From assembly GCA_934597165.1 (NCBI GenBank), contig CAKTQP010000001.1:62001-126000 (forward strand): 64,000 bases of DNA, read 5' to 3'. Origin of the DNA: an uncultured Oscillospiraceae bacterium. GTDB lineage: Bacteria > Bacillota > Clostridia > Oscillospirales > Oscillospiraceae. Under the pieces are notes generated by a model that had not been told where the DNA came from, did no database searches, and saw nothing but the letters and a program-made list of their open reading frames with translations. Both the position numbers and the translations under genes were made by a program. Shown here in pieces: positions 1 to 9,496 of the stretch. Position 1 is the first letter of the stretch; every line of letters starts with the position of its first letter.

Positions 1-475
1 TCGTTCCCTGGATGATAACGGTCGCGCCATAATTTTCCGCCGTCGGCTCCGGGGTCGGATAGACCCGCTCCTGCTCCATGATCGGCTTCTGTTCAATATA
101 CCGCTGTTCCTCGTACTGTTCTTCAAATTCCTCCGGCGGGATATACCACTGCTCCTGCTGTCCCCGCTGCTGTTTCTCCGCCTTTGCTAACGCTTTCTGG
201 CGTTTGTATGCAGCTGCATTGGGCTTACTATAGTGGTTCATCAGCCAAAACCAGGTGATCGGTTTTCCACCTAACAGCCGCTTATAAGAACCCTCCGTAT
301 TATCAAACTGTTTCAGCTCCTGCTTGGTCATCCTGCTGAAATCAGGCAGAGCACTGTCAGTGAATCCGCCCTGCATATTCGAAAACGCCTCCTGCTGCCC
401 CTCTCCCGGATAGCCATTGGGAGTCTGGAACCCCGGAACTTGGAAGCCTATGTTTTGTTGTTTTTGTTTCTTCAT
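1..475 (-). CDS. Partial protein of the Tad locus, N-terminal 158 residues
   Basis: An open frame starts with ATG at 475 and runs off the left edge without a stop. The visible part begins MKKQKQQNIGFQVPGFQ and is rich in Gln, Glu and Pro, with a YKRLLGGKPITWFW patch around residue 70 and no membrane segment. It is the last visible gene of the Tad operon, about 35 bases after the TadE-like gene. The window cuts the frame within ENYGATVIIQGT. In clostridial Tad loci a cytoplasmic FHA-domain protein often sits here behind a similar low-complexity linker, so an FHA protein is possible, but the diagnostic domain would lie outside the window. The function is not established. Confidence 0.6.
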   Translation of the reverse strand, partial: MKKQKQQNIGFQVPGFQTPNGYPGEGQQEAFSNMQGGFTDSALPDFSRMTKQELKQFDNTEGSYKRLLGGKPITWFWLMNHYSKPNAAAYKRQKALAKAEKQQRGQQEQWYIPPEEFEEQYEEQRYIEQKPIMEQERVYPTPEPTAENYGATVIIQGT

Positions 476-511
476 GGTTTGTATTCCTCATCCTCGTTTT
501 CACAATTTGTT

Positions 512-1066
512 TCAGGACCATAACTGAGCGGTAAACGACTGCTTCATCGGAATCCTTCCCGCGCCGCCGATGTCGATCAGAAACTGCAATTCATATTCTA
601 TGCTCACCGTAATATCAGAACCTGCCTGCACCACTGAAAACTTCACGCCGTCCAGTCCGCCAGCCACCTTTAACGCTTTCAGCTTTTCCACTGCCTGGTT
701 CCGATCTCCACCATTGAGATAACCAATAAACCGCTTCTTTGCGATCTCACTGGTGGCGGAGGCACTGGACGCAAAGTATTCATTGTTGAACGTCCGGCTA
801 GCATCCATCACCATATCGCTCAAGCTGCTCCATTGCCCAATGGTGTCCCAGGCGTCGTTGGCTTCTGTGACCGAATTGACGTGCGTGTTGAGATAGGCGT
901 CCAGCGCTAGGCTGTCTGTTGTCTGGATCAACGTATGGGTCATCACGTTTTGCGCATTGACGATCACGAATATCCCATACACAAACGCGATCACCAGGAT
1001 AAAGAGCGGCAGCACAAAACTTGTTTCTAATATGATCGTCCCATCTTCCTCTTTGAGCCACTTCAT
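512..1066 (-). CDS. TadE-like minor pseudopilin
   Basis: This 184-residue protein has a short charged leader (MKWLKEEDG) followed by a hydrophobic helix at about residues 11-36. Gly9 is followed by Glu14, five residues on, which is the processing pattern of prepilin-type signal peptides. That layout is typical of TadE/TadG pseudopilins, which are cleaved by the prepilin peptidase and join or initiate the Tad pilus at the membrane. The rest is an extracytoplasmic domain of about 145 residues that I do not recognise. It lies just after the DUF5702 gene in the same operon. Family assignment rests on the N-terminus and the neighbours. Confidence 0.75.
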   Translation of the reverse strand: MKWLKEEDGTIILETSFVLPLFILVIAFVYGIFVIVNAQNVMTHTLIQTTDSLALDAYLNTHVNSVTEANDAWDTIGQWSSLSDMVMDASRTFNNEYFASSASATSEIAKKRFIGYLNGGDRNQAVEKLKALKVAGGLDGVKFSVVQAGSDITVSIEYELQFLIDIGGAGRIPMKQSFTAQLWS

Positions 1067-1090
1067 ATTGTTTTTCGCCCCTCTCTCTTC

Positions 1091-3661
1091 TTAATAGCCC
1101 GAATATGCTTCCCTGTGGAACCGGAACAGCCCATTCTTAGTCAGCGTGTCCAAATGGAACATCGGATTGAGTGTCACATCCGCTTTGCTGTAGATGTATG
1201 TATACGCCCGATCCAAGTTGAATTGGTGTTGGGTTCGATACTCCTGTGCCGATTCCATCTGGATGATGTTTTGAATCCTCTTGAGCAGATCCTCTTGACT
1301 CACAGACAGCAACATCATCAGCTTCATATACTCGTTATATCCCATGGAACAGACGCCATCTCCCAACGGCCCTTTCCGCTTGGCAAAGCTGCCGAATTTT
1401 GTATACTGTTTTTTCTGATAGTCTTCAAACATCGTCTTAGTGGACTCTGTCACACCCGTCGCTTTACTCAGCTCCACAAAAAATTCCGGCAGTCCGATGG
1501 GGGTGCTATAGCAAAACGTTTTATACAGATGTACACTCCTGCCATTCACGATCAGCAGCGTATCGCACGCAGCCTCCAAAATAATGTACAGAATGACCAC
1601 GACCCACGAAGCGATGGTAGAAAACGCCGCGATCGCCTGTACCGTACGGTCTGCCAGTACCGTCGGCGTATCGAAGATCATCCTCAGCGCGAACAGTCCT
1701 GTTACCGCCGCAACTTGGTTGCCGATCTCCGAGTCTTCACCGGACAGAACATATTCCTGCTCCGCCCCGAAGAACATCGGGTTATCCCTTGTCCCATCTC
1801 CGCCGGCAGCATATTCCCGCAAGGAACCGCCCAGATCCGAGCCCTGCTTTTTCCCTGCAAGATTATAAATCTTCCCGTAAGAGTACCCGGTAATGCTCGA
1901 TCCTCCGTTTTCTCTGGCATCCACTCTGCTGGGAAAATCATAGGCAACATAGGACGCCAGCAGCCAGTTTTCCAGCACCTGTGTTCCCTTTGTCATCAGG
2001 GTGGCGATCTGTCCTATGGTTGTTGCCGCAAATGCCGCCATGGCGAGCAAAAATTCAGCCGCCGCCTTCAAAATCTCCGCTAACCCGGATATCACCTTTG
2101 TCAATCTGTTCCATATCCGTTTGATAATGTTGTCCCCCTGCACATTGCCTTTGAGTCCGTCCAACAGGTCATGTCCAGCACGCAGGAAAGTCTCTATGCT
2201 ATCCGTTGCGAACGAGCCAAACAGCGATGGCTCTACTTGCGCATACATATAGTTTGCTCCCACCCGGGCATTCAGCGCCCCGTCATAGAGGAACTTGATG
2301 TTCAGCAAATTGTCAACTGTTTCCATCATTCCTTCTATTCCGGATATCGCCTCCTCATCGACCTTGGAATCGCTGTCGATCCGTTTGGCCATCCCATCCA
2401 GATCGGACGCAAGGGTCGCACTTATCGTGATCTTGGTATCGACCGGGCCATACCTTTCCTTGACGTCTTTTTCCTTCCAGGAACTGGTCACTTCATCTGC
2501 TTTGAACAGCCTCAATTTCTCTTCCTGGTCAGTCAATTTCCGTTTTACGGCTTCTGCCTTATCCTTATAATCTGTCCCGATGTTCCTATTTACTATGTTT
2601 ACCATAGACCTTATGGTCTGTCTTACATAATCATCTGTCGCGTCTTTGCTTTCCCTTACTACGCCATCACCGGGAGCATCCACCTCCTGCCCCACTGTGG
2701 AATCTTCCACTTTCTGTATGTTTTTGTCGGCGCTCTGTGCCTTATCGACAAAGCTTGTTATGCTGGAGCATACTGCGTCTACTTCTTTCTTCACCTTTCC
2801 TGCGGCGCTTTTATAGTTATCTCTCGCTTTCTTCGCTTTTGTCATTGCCTTTTTTACTGATTCAGTCTCATAAACGTCCTCTGCATCTTGGTTTTCCGTT
2901 CCACCGTTATCCTTTTTCGCTTTGTCTTCCTCTACCTTGATCGCCTGCGCCAATTCGACAACTGCATTTTTAAAGGCTTCATACTTCTCCTGATAGTTCT
3001 CTACTTTATTTTCATATTTTTCCTGTGCCCTTTTGAAGTTACGAACGCTTTCTATCGCATCTGCTACATTAGAAACCGCGTCCGCAGATTTCTCAACCAC
3101 TTCCGCACACTGTCCAATTTTCTCCAGTTTCTTCTTCCCAAGGGCTTCCAATAACTTGTCCAGATCCACTGCATCGCTCAACGCCTTCGTGCTGACGGTG
3201 TACTGGCTATACTCCAAAAGCTGCTGCTTTAACACGCCAGTGTCGGACAGCGGATAGCACCCTTCCGCGGATACCTCACGAAAGGTTGCACTTTTCCCCA
3301 ACACGTTGGCGTTTTTCTCTACGTAGGACTGAAACGTCTTGGAAACATGATCCGCGTCATCCCCTTGGTCAATCCCCATCAAGCCGAACCGCTCATCCAA
3401 ATAGGAATCGTAATTGCCCAAGGTGGAAAGTCCGGCGCTGGCAAGCAGCTCCTGCACGGATTCCATCGCATTTTGGTAACGCACCGACTCAACCAACAGG
3501 AGGGAAAGAGACAAGATCGGCATCATCAAAATCGCCAAAAAAATAGAGATGACGCCCTTTGTCCCACTGATATACTTGCTGAACAGGCGCCTCCATCCAT
3601 TCCTCAGCACACGCAACCCTTTTTTCAATTCCTTCCCCTCCATTATCTTTCTCTTCGCCAT
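1091..3661 (-). CDS. DUF5702-type Tad-locus membrane protein
   Basis: This 856-residue protein has a single hydrophobic segment near residues 36-60 (ISIFLAILMMPILSLSLLLVE) and a large extracellular part. Residues about 190-330 are rich in Lys, Glu and Ala and probably form a long coiled coil. More hydrophobic helices occur around residues 525-570 and 690-720. The pattern of a TadG-like N-terminus followed by VRYQNAMESVQELLASAG matches the DUF5702 proteins of Firmicutes Tad loci (family knowledge). It lies between two TadE-like genes, 23 bases after one and 24 before the other. A structural or pilus-tethering role is likely but is inference. Confidence 0.65.
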   Translation of the reverse strand: MAKRKIMEGKELKKGLRVLRNGWRRLFSKYISGTKGVISIFLAILMMPILSLSLLLVESVRYQNAMESVQELLASAGLSTLGNYDSYLDERFGLMGIDQGDDADHVSKTFQSYVEKNANVLGKSATFREVSAEGCYPLSDTGVLKQQLLEYSQYTVSTKALSDAVDLDKLLEALGKKKLEKIGQCAEVVEKSADAVSNVADAIESVRNFKRAQEKYENKVENYQEKYEAFKNAVVELAQAIKVEEDKAKKDNGGTENQDAEDVYETESVKKAMTKAKKARDNYKSAAGKVKKEVDAVCSSITSFVDKAQSADKNIQKVEDSTVGQEVDAPGDGVVRESKDATDDYVRQTIRSMVNIVNRNIGTDYKDKAEAVKRKLTDQEEKLRLFKADEVTSSWKEKDVKERYGPVDTKITISATLASDLDGMAKRIDSDSKVDEEAISGIEGMMETVDNLLNIKFLYDGALNARVGANYMYAQVEPSLFGSFATDSIETFLRAGHDLLDGLKGNVQGDNIIKRIWNRLTKVISGLAEILKAAAEFLLAMAAFAATTIGQIATLMTKGTQVLENWLLASYVAYDFPSRVDARENGGSSITGYSYGKIYNLAGKKQGSDLGGSLREYAAGGDGTRDNPMFFGAEQEYVLSGEDSEIGNQVAAVTGLFALRMIFDTPTVLADRTVQAIAAFSTIASWVVVILYIILEAACDTLLIVNGRSVHLYKTFCYSTPIGLPEFFVELSKATGVTESTKTMFEDYQKKQYTKFGSFAKRKGPLGDGVCSMGYNEYMKLMMLLSVSQEDLLKRIQNIIQMESAQEYRTQHQFNLDRAYTYIYSKADVTLNPMFHLDTLTKNGLFRFHREAYSGY

Positions 3662-3684
3662 TTCCTCTACTTGCCGCTTCTTCT

Positions 3685-4467
3685 TTATCGGAAACCGCCG
3701 TTGTCGCTGTCGCTGCCTCGGAATCCGCCACCACCGCCGTCACTGTCGCCTCGGAAACCACCGCCGCCGCCATCGCTGCCGCCGAATCCCGGCTGTGCAG
3801 GCGTCTCCACAGTGGTGACATCTTTCACCAGGGTAGCCAAGGAGCGCACCGCTTTGATGCAGCTTTCCACTGCCTTCCCGATGCCCCCCCGCGCGGAAGT
3901 AAAATACTTCACGGTACGCACTGAATTGACATAGTGGAGGATATCCGCCCCGCGCACATAGGAAGTGGACGAGATATCCTGTGTTGTATCGATCCCGATC
4001 AGTTTCAGCAGCTCGCCCAACAAAAACGTGTACTTCTGTGAGACGACCACCTTATAGTGATACCTTCCCACATCATCATGGATCGCACTGACCGATACCG
4101 TGGGTGCGCGTTTGATGACCGCAAGCGAAGTCTTTGTCAAGCGGGCGTTTGCATATTGCCTGGCCTTGCTTTCATTGGCCTTTACGTAGCCTTTCCCGTT
4201 GAACAAATACCGAAACAGCCGCGTTTTCCGCGCATGATCGATGGTGACATGGGCGCTATCCTCCGCATCGGTCAATTTATAGGTCTCTGCCACCGTTGTC
4301 GCCACCTCATTGGTCACCACCGTGACCATGACCCGTTGATATAGGTAAAATCCCAAACTCATCAACAACAATGTTACGAGCAGACAGATCAGGATACAAA
4401 ACGTACCTTCTAATATGATCATGCCGCTCTCGCAATTTTTTTCCCGATCCTTCATCGCCGTTTCCAT
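3685..4467 (-). CDS. TadE-like pseudopilin with Gly-rich C-terminal tail
   Basis: This 260-residue protein carries a prepilin-like N-terminus: Gly15 precedes MIILEGTF, with Glu20 five residues later, then a hydrophobic helix to about residue 42. This marks it as a second TadE/TadG-type pseudopilin. The last 30 residues are almost all Gly, Asp, Ser, Phe and Arg, in repeats of the type GGGGFRGDSD. That low-complexity tail is unusual for the family and may be flexible or surface-exposed. The ATG at 4467 has the purine-rich GAGAGGG directly before it, so the ATG at 4455 is an alternative start. It is co-directional with the rest of the Tad operon. Confidence 0.7.
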   Translation of the reverse strand: METAMKDREKNCESGMIILEGTFCILICLLVTLLLMSLGFYLYQRVMVTVVTNEVATTVAETYKLTDAEDSAHVTIDHARKTRLFRYLFNGKGYVKANESKARQYANARLTKTSLAVIKRAPTVSVSAIHDDVGRYHYKVVVSQKYTFLLGELLKLIGIDTTQDISSTSYVRGADILHYVNSVRTVKYFTSARGGIGKAVESCIKAVRSLATLVKDVTTVETPAQPGFGGSDGGGGGFRGDSDGGGGGFRGSDSDNGGFR

Positions 4468-4492
4468 CCCTCTCGCTCTGTTCCTTGCTGCA

Positions 4493-5332
4493 TCAGCTCA
4501 CAACCGTCAGTCCCATGCCTTCCCAAATATCCGTTCTCTCCGCTGCCCAAGACCCACTTTGTACATGGACCGAAGTGTCCTTCCCCGTCTGCAACGCATC
4601 CTCTGCCACTGCTTCCATCTGAGCTTCTGCCGGAATATAGATGTCTTTTACGGCAGAGCGCATCAACAGCAAGCGATCCAGCGTCTTCACATTCTTCGGC
4701 AGCGTCAGCGCGGTCAAGCTCTCACACCGATAAAAGCAATGATCCTTGATGTCCGTAATACTGTCCGGAAGGGTCACTTCAGCCAGGTTCACGCATCCAG
4801 AGAATGCAGATGCGCCAAGCTCTGTCACCGCCTGTCCTTGGAATACGACCTCTTTCAGGTTTTGACAATCACAGAACGCATCCTCTCCGATCTGCGTAAC
4901 TCCCTCCGGGATCACGATCGTCTCTAAGGCATATGCGCTAGAAAACGCCTGGTCGCTTATTGTCGTCAGCTCTTCCGGCAAGCTGACGCTTTTTACGGTT
5001 TCAGACCCCATAAACGCATTGCTCAGCACAATATCCTTGCTGGATTCAAATTCCACGCTCTCTGTCTGGAGGCTTCCCGCAAAGACGCTGCCTCCAAAGC
5101 CCTCACACCGTGCGGGGATGACGAGCTTTTTCTGTTTCTGTCCTTCTTCCGTCAGGCCAATGATGATGTTCTCATTTTCGCCGTAATCGTCCCACTTAAA
5201 ATAGGATTCATCCGGTGTGTTCGTTTCGGAAACAGTCTCGCCCCCGCCTGCCGCAGCGCCGCCGCAAGCAGATGCCAACAGCATACTTCCTGCCAATAAA
5301 CCGATCAAAATACGCTTCTTTCCTGCCGTCAT
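4493..5332 (-). CDS. BspA-type leucine-rich-repeat lipoprotein
   Basis: This 279-residue protein has a lipoprotein signal peptide with lipobox LASAC at Cys23, so it should be anchored to the outer face of the membrane. Residues about 85-250 hold LRR_5 (BspA/Treponema pallidum type) repeats, visible as recurring blocks such as LTTISDQAFSSAYALETIVI and ITDIKDHCFYRCESLTALTL. Such repeats usually mediate binding to proteins or surfaces. The start has a good GGAGAG site. It lies inside the Tad operon between the WG-repeat gene and a pseudopilin gene, so it may assist pilus display or adhesion. That role is inference from position only. Confidence 0.8.
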   Translation of the reverse strand: MTAGKKRILIGLLAGSMLLASACGGAAAGGGETVSETNTPDESYFKWDDYGENENIIIGLTEEGQKQKKLVIPARCEGFGGSVFAGSLQTESVEFESSKDIVLSNAFMGSETVKSVSLPEELTTISDQAFSSAYALETIVIPEGVTQIGEDAFCDCQNLKEVVFQGQAVTELGASAFSGCVNLAEVTLPDSITDIKDHCFYRCESLTALTLPKNVKTLDRLLLMRSAVKDIYIPAEAQMEAVAEDALQTGKDTSVHVQSGSWAAERTDIWEGMGLTVVS

Positions 5333-5400
5333 CTTCTACTCTCCTTTTCCTATCGTCGGGCAGCCTGCGCTTGCAGTCTGCCTCTCATCTCATCGCTCCG

Positions 5401-6738
5401 TTAGGGCCAGATCCGCAGCTGAATGAGCTGCCATGCGCTGGCCTTTGTCTGAACCATACAGCATCCGGTATCCGCAAAGTAATCTGCATCTACAAAATCA
5501 CAGGGAATGACCAATTCATCCTGCTGGTTGATAAAGCCCCATTTCCCATTGCTGCAAACCGCCGCAAGGCCGTTGGAAAAGCTCTTCGCCTTCTCATAGT
5601 GCGCTTTGATGATCTCGTTTCCTTCCTGATCCGCAAAGCCCCACTTCCCGTTCTTTTGGAACGCAAAGATACCGTCCTGCGTCATAACATCTACATCGTC
5701 ACAGGCAAAGTCACCGATCTGGTTCTCTTTTTTATCAAAAAGGTGGTAACTCCCCTCTTTTTTCGCCAACATCACATCGTCTACTTTGTAGCTTCCATCT
5801 TTGTTGACGCGGATCTCCTGATAAACCGTATCCGATGCGTTTTTCCCTTCTGCGTCGATCAGCGTCCAACCCTTTGCGGTCTGCACCGCTGCTGCGCCAT
5901 CTTGGAAGCTCCCAGCGAATTGGTATTCACCGAACTGCTTGTCTCCCAACAAGTTGTAATAGCTCCACTGGTTTTGGGCGAGGATCGGAACCAATTCCTC
6001 CCCATACACGCCTGCATCCTGAGGGACAAATTTCAACTTCCCTTGCACAACGCCATCCATATCGTCTAATGCGCCTGCTCCGTTGACGGCACAGACAAAA
6101 ATCCCGTCTTGGTTCATCGGCCCTAAGAACGTATACTGTTCCTTCACCACTTTTCGCCCGCTTGTCGTGAGGACACCCCAATGCCCGCCTAGCTCAACGC
6201 TGTAATATCCATTGCACGCGGAGCGGATGGTATTGTATTCCGTGCTCAAAATCTCATAGCTGTATTTTACCTGTGTATAGAGCTGATCGACCTTTTTATC
6301 CTCTACACCGGCCTGTTTGGCCTGCTCCAGGATTCGATACGCGCCGCTATAGTCATCTGCTTGGACGCTCAGCTCAGCTGCCGTCGTACAGAACGCCACA
6401 TTTTTCCGATAGGAACGCGCCGCTTTTTTCGCGCTGCTCAGGTAATCATCCAGGCTGTCCTCCTCTTCCTCATAACGGCTTTTTCTCGCCTTTAGGAGCG
6501 CCTCCCAATCCGCTTCCTTATCCTTCAGGGAAACCGCGTTTTCATACTCTTCCGCTGCCTTTTGATATAGCCCACGCTTCATGTAATCCTCGGCAAGGGT
6601 GATGCTGCTGCGGTAGCTCCCCGTTCTGGCCGTTTCTTCCGGGTCGCTTTCCGCCCCGATCTTCAGCACACAAGCGCCCCAGCCTAAAACGATCAGCACA
6701 GCTAATAGAATGGAAACGCCTTTTTTCCCTATATTCAT
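5401..6738 (-). CDS. WG-repeat protein with N-terminal membrane anchor
   Basis: This 445-residue protein has an N-terminal hydrophobic segment (residues about 8-27) without a lipobox. A helical region with TPR-like character follows (residues 40-165), then at least four WG repeats between about 180 and 430. The repeats are recognisable by NGKWGFADQEGNEII, NGKWGFINQQDELVI and similar blocks. WG repeats form beta-rich folds of largely unknown role on bacterial surfaces. The gene sits between the prepilin peptidase and LRR lipoprotein genes with short gaps, so co-expression with the pilus is likely. Its function in the pilus is not known to me. Confidence 0.75.
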   Translation of the reverse strand: MNIGKKGVSILLAVLIVLGWGACVLKIGAESDPEETARTGSYRSSITLAEDYMKRGLYQKAAEEYENAVSLKDKEADWEALLKARKSRYEEEEDSLDDYLSSAKKAARSYRKNVAFCTTAAELSVQADDYSGAYRILEQAKQAGVEDKKVDQLYTQVKYSYEILSTEYNTIRSACNGYYSVELGGHWGVLTTSGRKVVKEQYTFLGPMNQDGIFVCAVNGAGALDDMDGVVQGKLKFVPQDAGVYGEELVPILAQNQWSYYNLLGDKQFGEYQFAGSFQDGAAAVQTAKGWTLIDAEGKNASDTVYQEIRVNKDGSYKVDDVMLAKKEGSYHLFDKKENQIGDFACDDVDVMTQDGIFAFQKNGKWGFADQEGNEIIKAHYEKAKSFSNGLAAVCSNGKWGFINQQDELVIPCDFVDADYFADTGCCMVQTKASAWQLIQLRIWP

Positions 6739-6762
6739 ACGCTTCTCCTCTCTCCTTCTCCC

Positions 6763-7497
6763 TCAATAAATCGCAAGCAAAAGTACAATCATATATCCAA
6801 AAAAGACAAACGGGCCCATGGGCAGGATGTCTTTCATTTTTTTCTTCTTTGTAACCAGTAATCCAATCGAAACCAACGCGCACAGGAAGCAGGAGATGAC
6901 AAGGGTGTAGATGGCCATATAAAGCCCGCACAGGAACCCCAGTGCAGACAACAGCTTCACGTCGCCATATCCCAATCCGCCTCGCGTTATCTTCGAAGTA
7001 AGCATTAAAACGATCAAACAAAAGACCGCGCCCAGCACACTGCTGAACAGACGGGAGAGGACATTCTCCCGTGCCACGACCAATTCTGGGATGATGCAGA
7101 GCACTCTGCTCACGACCAGGATCAGCGGGTATTTGTTGGGGATCAAAAATAATTCCGCATCTGTCACCGATGCGCAGGCCAGCACCAGGAAGGCGATCAA
7201 CACCTTTACCATACTGACCCAAGTATCCGTCGTTTGAAAACTACGCCAACCGCACAGGCCAGCCAGCAGGACACCAATACAGAGCACCACGATCCACTTG
7301 GTGGTCAGATACCGTTTTCCTGCCGGCTGTTCCTGTCCTTCTGCGGATGCAGCTGCTGCATCCGCAGGTTCCGCCGGGAGAGCATCTCTGGCAAGTCCTT
7401 TTTTGTGGGCTAATCTGGGCAAGCTCCACCATATCGTTCCCATCAGAGCCGCTCCGGTAAGGCCGCTCCAGATCAACCCACAAATAATTGCTGCCAT
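6763..7497 (-). CDS. Prepilin peptidase, A24 family (TadV/CpaA type)
   Basis: This 244-residue membrane protein has several hydrophobic segments and both catalytic aspartates expected of type IV prepilin peptidases: Asp113 in SVTDAELFLIPN and Asp179 in the GxGD motif GGLGYGDVK. These enzymes cut the leader of Flp pilins and TadE-type pseudopilins on the cytoplasmic side. The protein lacks the N-terminal methylase domain of PilD, as TadV/CpaA proteins do. A cytoplasmic stretch at residues 30-65 is rich in Ala and Pro. It directly follows the flp gene in the operon. Confidence 0.9.
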   Translation of the reverse strand: MAAIICGLIWSGLTGAALMGTIWWSLPRLAHKKGLARDALPAEPADAAAASAEGQEQPAGKRYLTTKWIVVLCIGVLLAGLCGWRSFQTTDTWVSMVKVLIAFLVLACASVTDAELFLIPNKYPLILVVSRVLCIIPELVVARENVLSRLFSSVLGAVFCLIVLMLTSKITRGGLGYGDVKLLSALGFLCGLYMAIYTLVISCFLCALVSIGLLVTKKKKMKDILPMGPFVFFGYMIVLLLAIY

Positions 7498-7527
7498 TGT
7501 ATGTCCTCCTACAGTTCAATCGTATTA

Positions 7528-7743
7528 TTACAGACTATTCAAAAAGTCGGTCACTTTTTTAGTCACTGTCTTCATGACGTTAGTACCGAGAGTAAGGAAA
7601 GCGATTGCCAACACAACTACGATGCCAATGATCAACAGCATAGAGACAAAGTTGGTATCCCCACGTTCCGACTCCTTGAAGTCCTCCCATGCGCCAGTCA
7701 CGGTCAGGTACAGCGTGACCAGCATCTGATTGATTCGTTCCAT
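7528..7743 (-). CDS. flp: Flp1-family type IVb pilin
   Basis: This 71-residue protein has an amphipathic leader of about 28 residues, the junction ERGDTNF, and one hydrophobic helix at residues 33-52. Size, layout and position between tadC and the prepilin peptidase gene identify it as the major Flp pilin. After the putative cleavage at Gly28, position +5 is Val33 rather than the Glu that classical Flp pilins carry. The RGDTNF junction is what I remember of clostridial Flp1 pilins, so this may be normal for the group. It is the only pilin-sized gene in the cluster. Confidence 0.85.
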   Translation of the reverse strand: MERINQMLVTLYLTVTGAWEDFKESERGDTNFVSMLLIIGIVVVLAIAFLTLGTNVMKTVTKKVTDFLNSL

Positions 7744-7768
7744 GTTTTATTCTCCTTTTCTTTAGATT

Positions 7769-8635
7769 TCAAAACAGCGCCCCAGCAAAGGCCGCAGTCA
7801 TGACAATGATAAGAATGCCGATAAAGATCAGCATGATGGGCAGCAGCAGCTTTGTGGCCGCTTTTTCGCCGCTCTGCAACAGCTTCTGTCGCTTGAAATT
7901 CCAAAGCTCCGAGGATTGCCGCTCCATAAATGTGCTCAGTTCCGCGCCGCCCTTTTCCATGCTCTGCACCAGGGCGCTGGTAAACTTCTTTACCTCCATG
8001 GAACCGGACAATCTGCCGAACCGATAGATGGCGTCGATCTCGGAAACACCGTTATTCATATCGTCCGTTGCCCCGCGCATCAATTCATAGATGACGCCGG
8101 AACCGCTGGTGCTGACCAGCTTCCAAACCTCTCGCAGCACCATGCCGGAGTTGAGCAGCACTGCCATTGTGGAGACCACCTCTGCCAGCTCCGCATCACA
8201 CGAATCTCTGCGCTTGTCCAGGGTGTTCTTCATATTGGTCAGGCTATATACCCCGGCGATGACGGCGCCGAACAGCCCCATCGCGATCAAAAATCGGTGC
8301 ATAGGGTAGAGCAACCCCGCCAATAATACCATCAAGACCAACACCAAATGGGGCAAGGTAAACGCTTGCGCCCATGCGACATTGGCATAGTACTCCGCAT
8401 ACTGCTCGCCATACAGCAGCGCTGCCTCTCGCTTGAGCCGTGCGGCGGTCTTCCCCTGGAAGTGGAACGGCCCTGCAATACTCCATGCAAATCCAGCCAC
8501 ATACAAGTCCTTCAGCGGGAACTGACCCTCGTCCAAGCTCTCTAAGATCTGGCCATACTGCTCCCCACGCTGAAGTTGGACGTAGAACAGCACCGCAAGG
8601 ATGGTGCCTACCCCAAGAATGATATATCGTGCCAT
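7769..8635 (-). CDS. tadC: TadC, type II/IV secretion F-domain membrane protein
   Basis: This 288-residue membrane protein has hydrophobic segments at the N-terminus, around residues 95-140 and at the C-terminus. Between them lies a cytoplasmic helical domain of the T2SSF fold (residues about 160-255, including GRLSGSMEVKKFTSALVQS). TadB and TadC form the inner-membrane platform of the Tad pilus and are driven by the TadA ATPase. The gene starts three bases after the tadB stop, which indicates tight translational linkage. Assignment to TadC rather than TadB rests on gene order. Confidence 0.88.
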   Translation of the reverse strand: MARYIILGVGTILAVLFYVQLQRGEQYGQILESLDEGQFPLKDLYVAGFAWSIAGPFHFQGKTAARLKREAALLYGEQYAEYYANVAWAQAFTLPHLVLVLMVLLAGLLYPMHRFLIAMGLFGAVIAGVYSLTNMKNTLDKRRDSCDAELAEVVSTMAVLLNSGMVLREVWKLVSTSGSGVIYELMRGATDDMNNGVSEIDAIYRFGRLSGSMEVKKFTSALVQSMEKGGAELSTFMERQSSELWNFKRQKLLQSGEKAATKLLLPIMLIFIGILIIVMTAAFAGALF

Positions 8636-8638
8636 CGC

Positions 8639-9484
8639 TTACCCCTTTACATCCATAATTGCCTGTCCCAGCTTATATGCCCCTATGAAGATCCCGATCG
8701 CCACGGTCATGGCAATGACACCCGCCGGGGTAGCAAAGCTTGCGGAAAAGGAACTGCTCATGGTACGCAAGATCAAGACCATGACAACAGGAAATACCAT
8801 CATGACATTAAACTGCATTTTATTGGACGCGATCGCAGTTTCGATCTCCTCTGCGATCTCGATCTTTTCACTCAAAATGCCGTTTGTCCTTCGGACAATA
8901 TCCTTCAAGCTGCCGCCGGTGCGGTAGCACATAGAGAAGACGATACCGAAATTCTTGATATCATCGATCTCGCTCCGCTCGCCAAAGGAACGCATCATAT
9001 CCTCTATGGGCACATTGTTGCTCATCCCGTCGATCATTTCTTTGACTTCCTGAACGATATAAGCCTTCCCAGAGTACTCCAACTCCAAATCCTTGTGCGC
9101 ACTGGTCAGCGACTCCAGCATATTCATACCGCTGGACAGGGACGCTGACAGAGCCGCCAGCAATTCTCGGAACTGATGGGTGATCTCTGCCTTGCGTTTC
9201 TCCTTTAACTTCTTGGACTTCATGGGCAGATAAACGCATACGGCGACGATCCCCACCACCAAGAAAATAATGACATTCGAGATCCAAGTGGCCAAAGTGG
9301 CGATCCCGTCCTCATCCTTGAACTGCCCTCCGTAAAAGATCAGTCCTGTGGCGCCGCCTGCGATCAGCGCCAATAGCACATTTTGAATCTTTTCTTTCGC
9401 GCTCATGTAGTAGACTTTGTAGTTTAACATGGGCGTATTGAGTGCCGACGCAATATATTGCGGTTCTCTTTCTTCCCGTCTCAT
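8639..9484 (-). CDS. tadB: TadB, type II/IV secretion F-domain membrane protein
   Basis: This 281-residue protein has two N-terminal membrane helices (about 38-55 and 66-86), a cytoplasmic T2SSF domain (about 110-225, including SFGERSEIDDIKNFG) and two C-terminal helices. It is the partner of TadC in the pilus assembly platform. It lies between tadA and tadC in the order usual for Tad loci. The N-terminal 30 residues before the first helix are hydrophilic and slightly longer than common. Confidence 0.88.
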   Translation of the reverse strand: MRREEREPQYIASALNTPMLNYKVYYMSAKEKIQNVLLALIAGGATGLIFYGGQFKDEDGIATLATWISNVIIFLVVGIVAVCVYLPMKSKKLKEKRKAEITHQFRELLAALSASLSSGMNMLESLTSAHKDLELEYSGKAYIVQEVKEMIDGMSNNVPIEDMMRSFGERSEIDDIKNFGIVFSMCYRTGGSLKDIVRRTNGILSEKIEIAEEIETAIASNKMQFNVMMVFPVVMVLILRTMSSSFSASFATPAGVIAMTVAIGIFIGAYKLGQAIMDVKG

Positions 9485-9496
9485 AACCTTTCTCCC

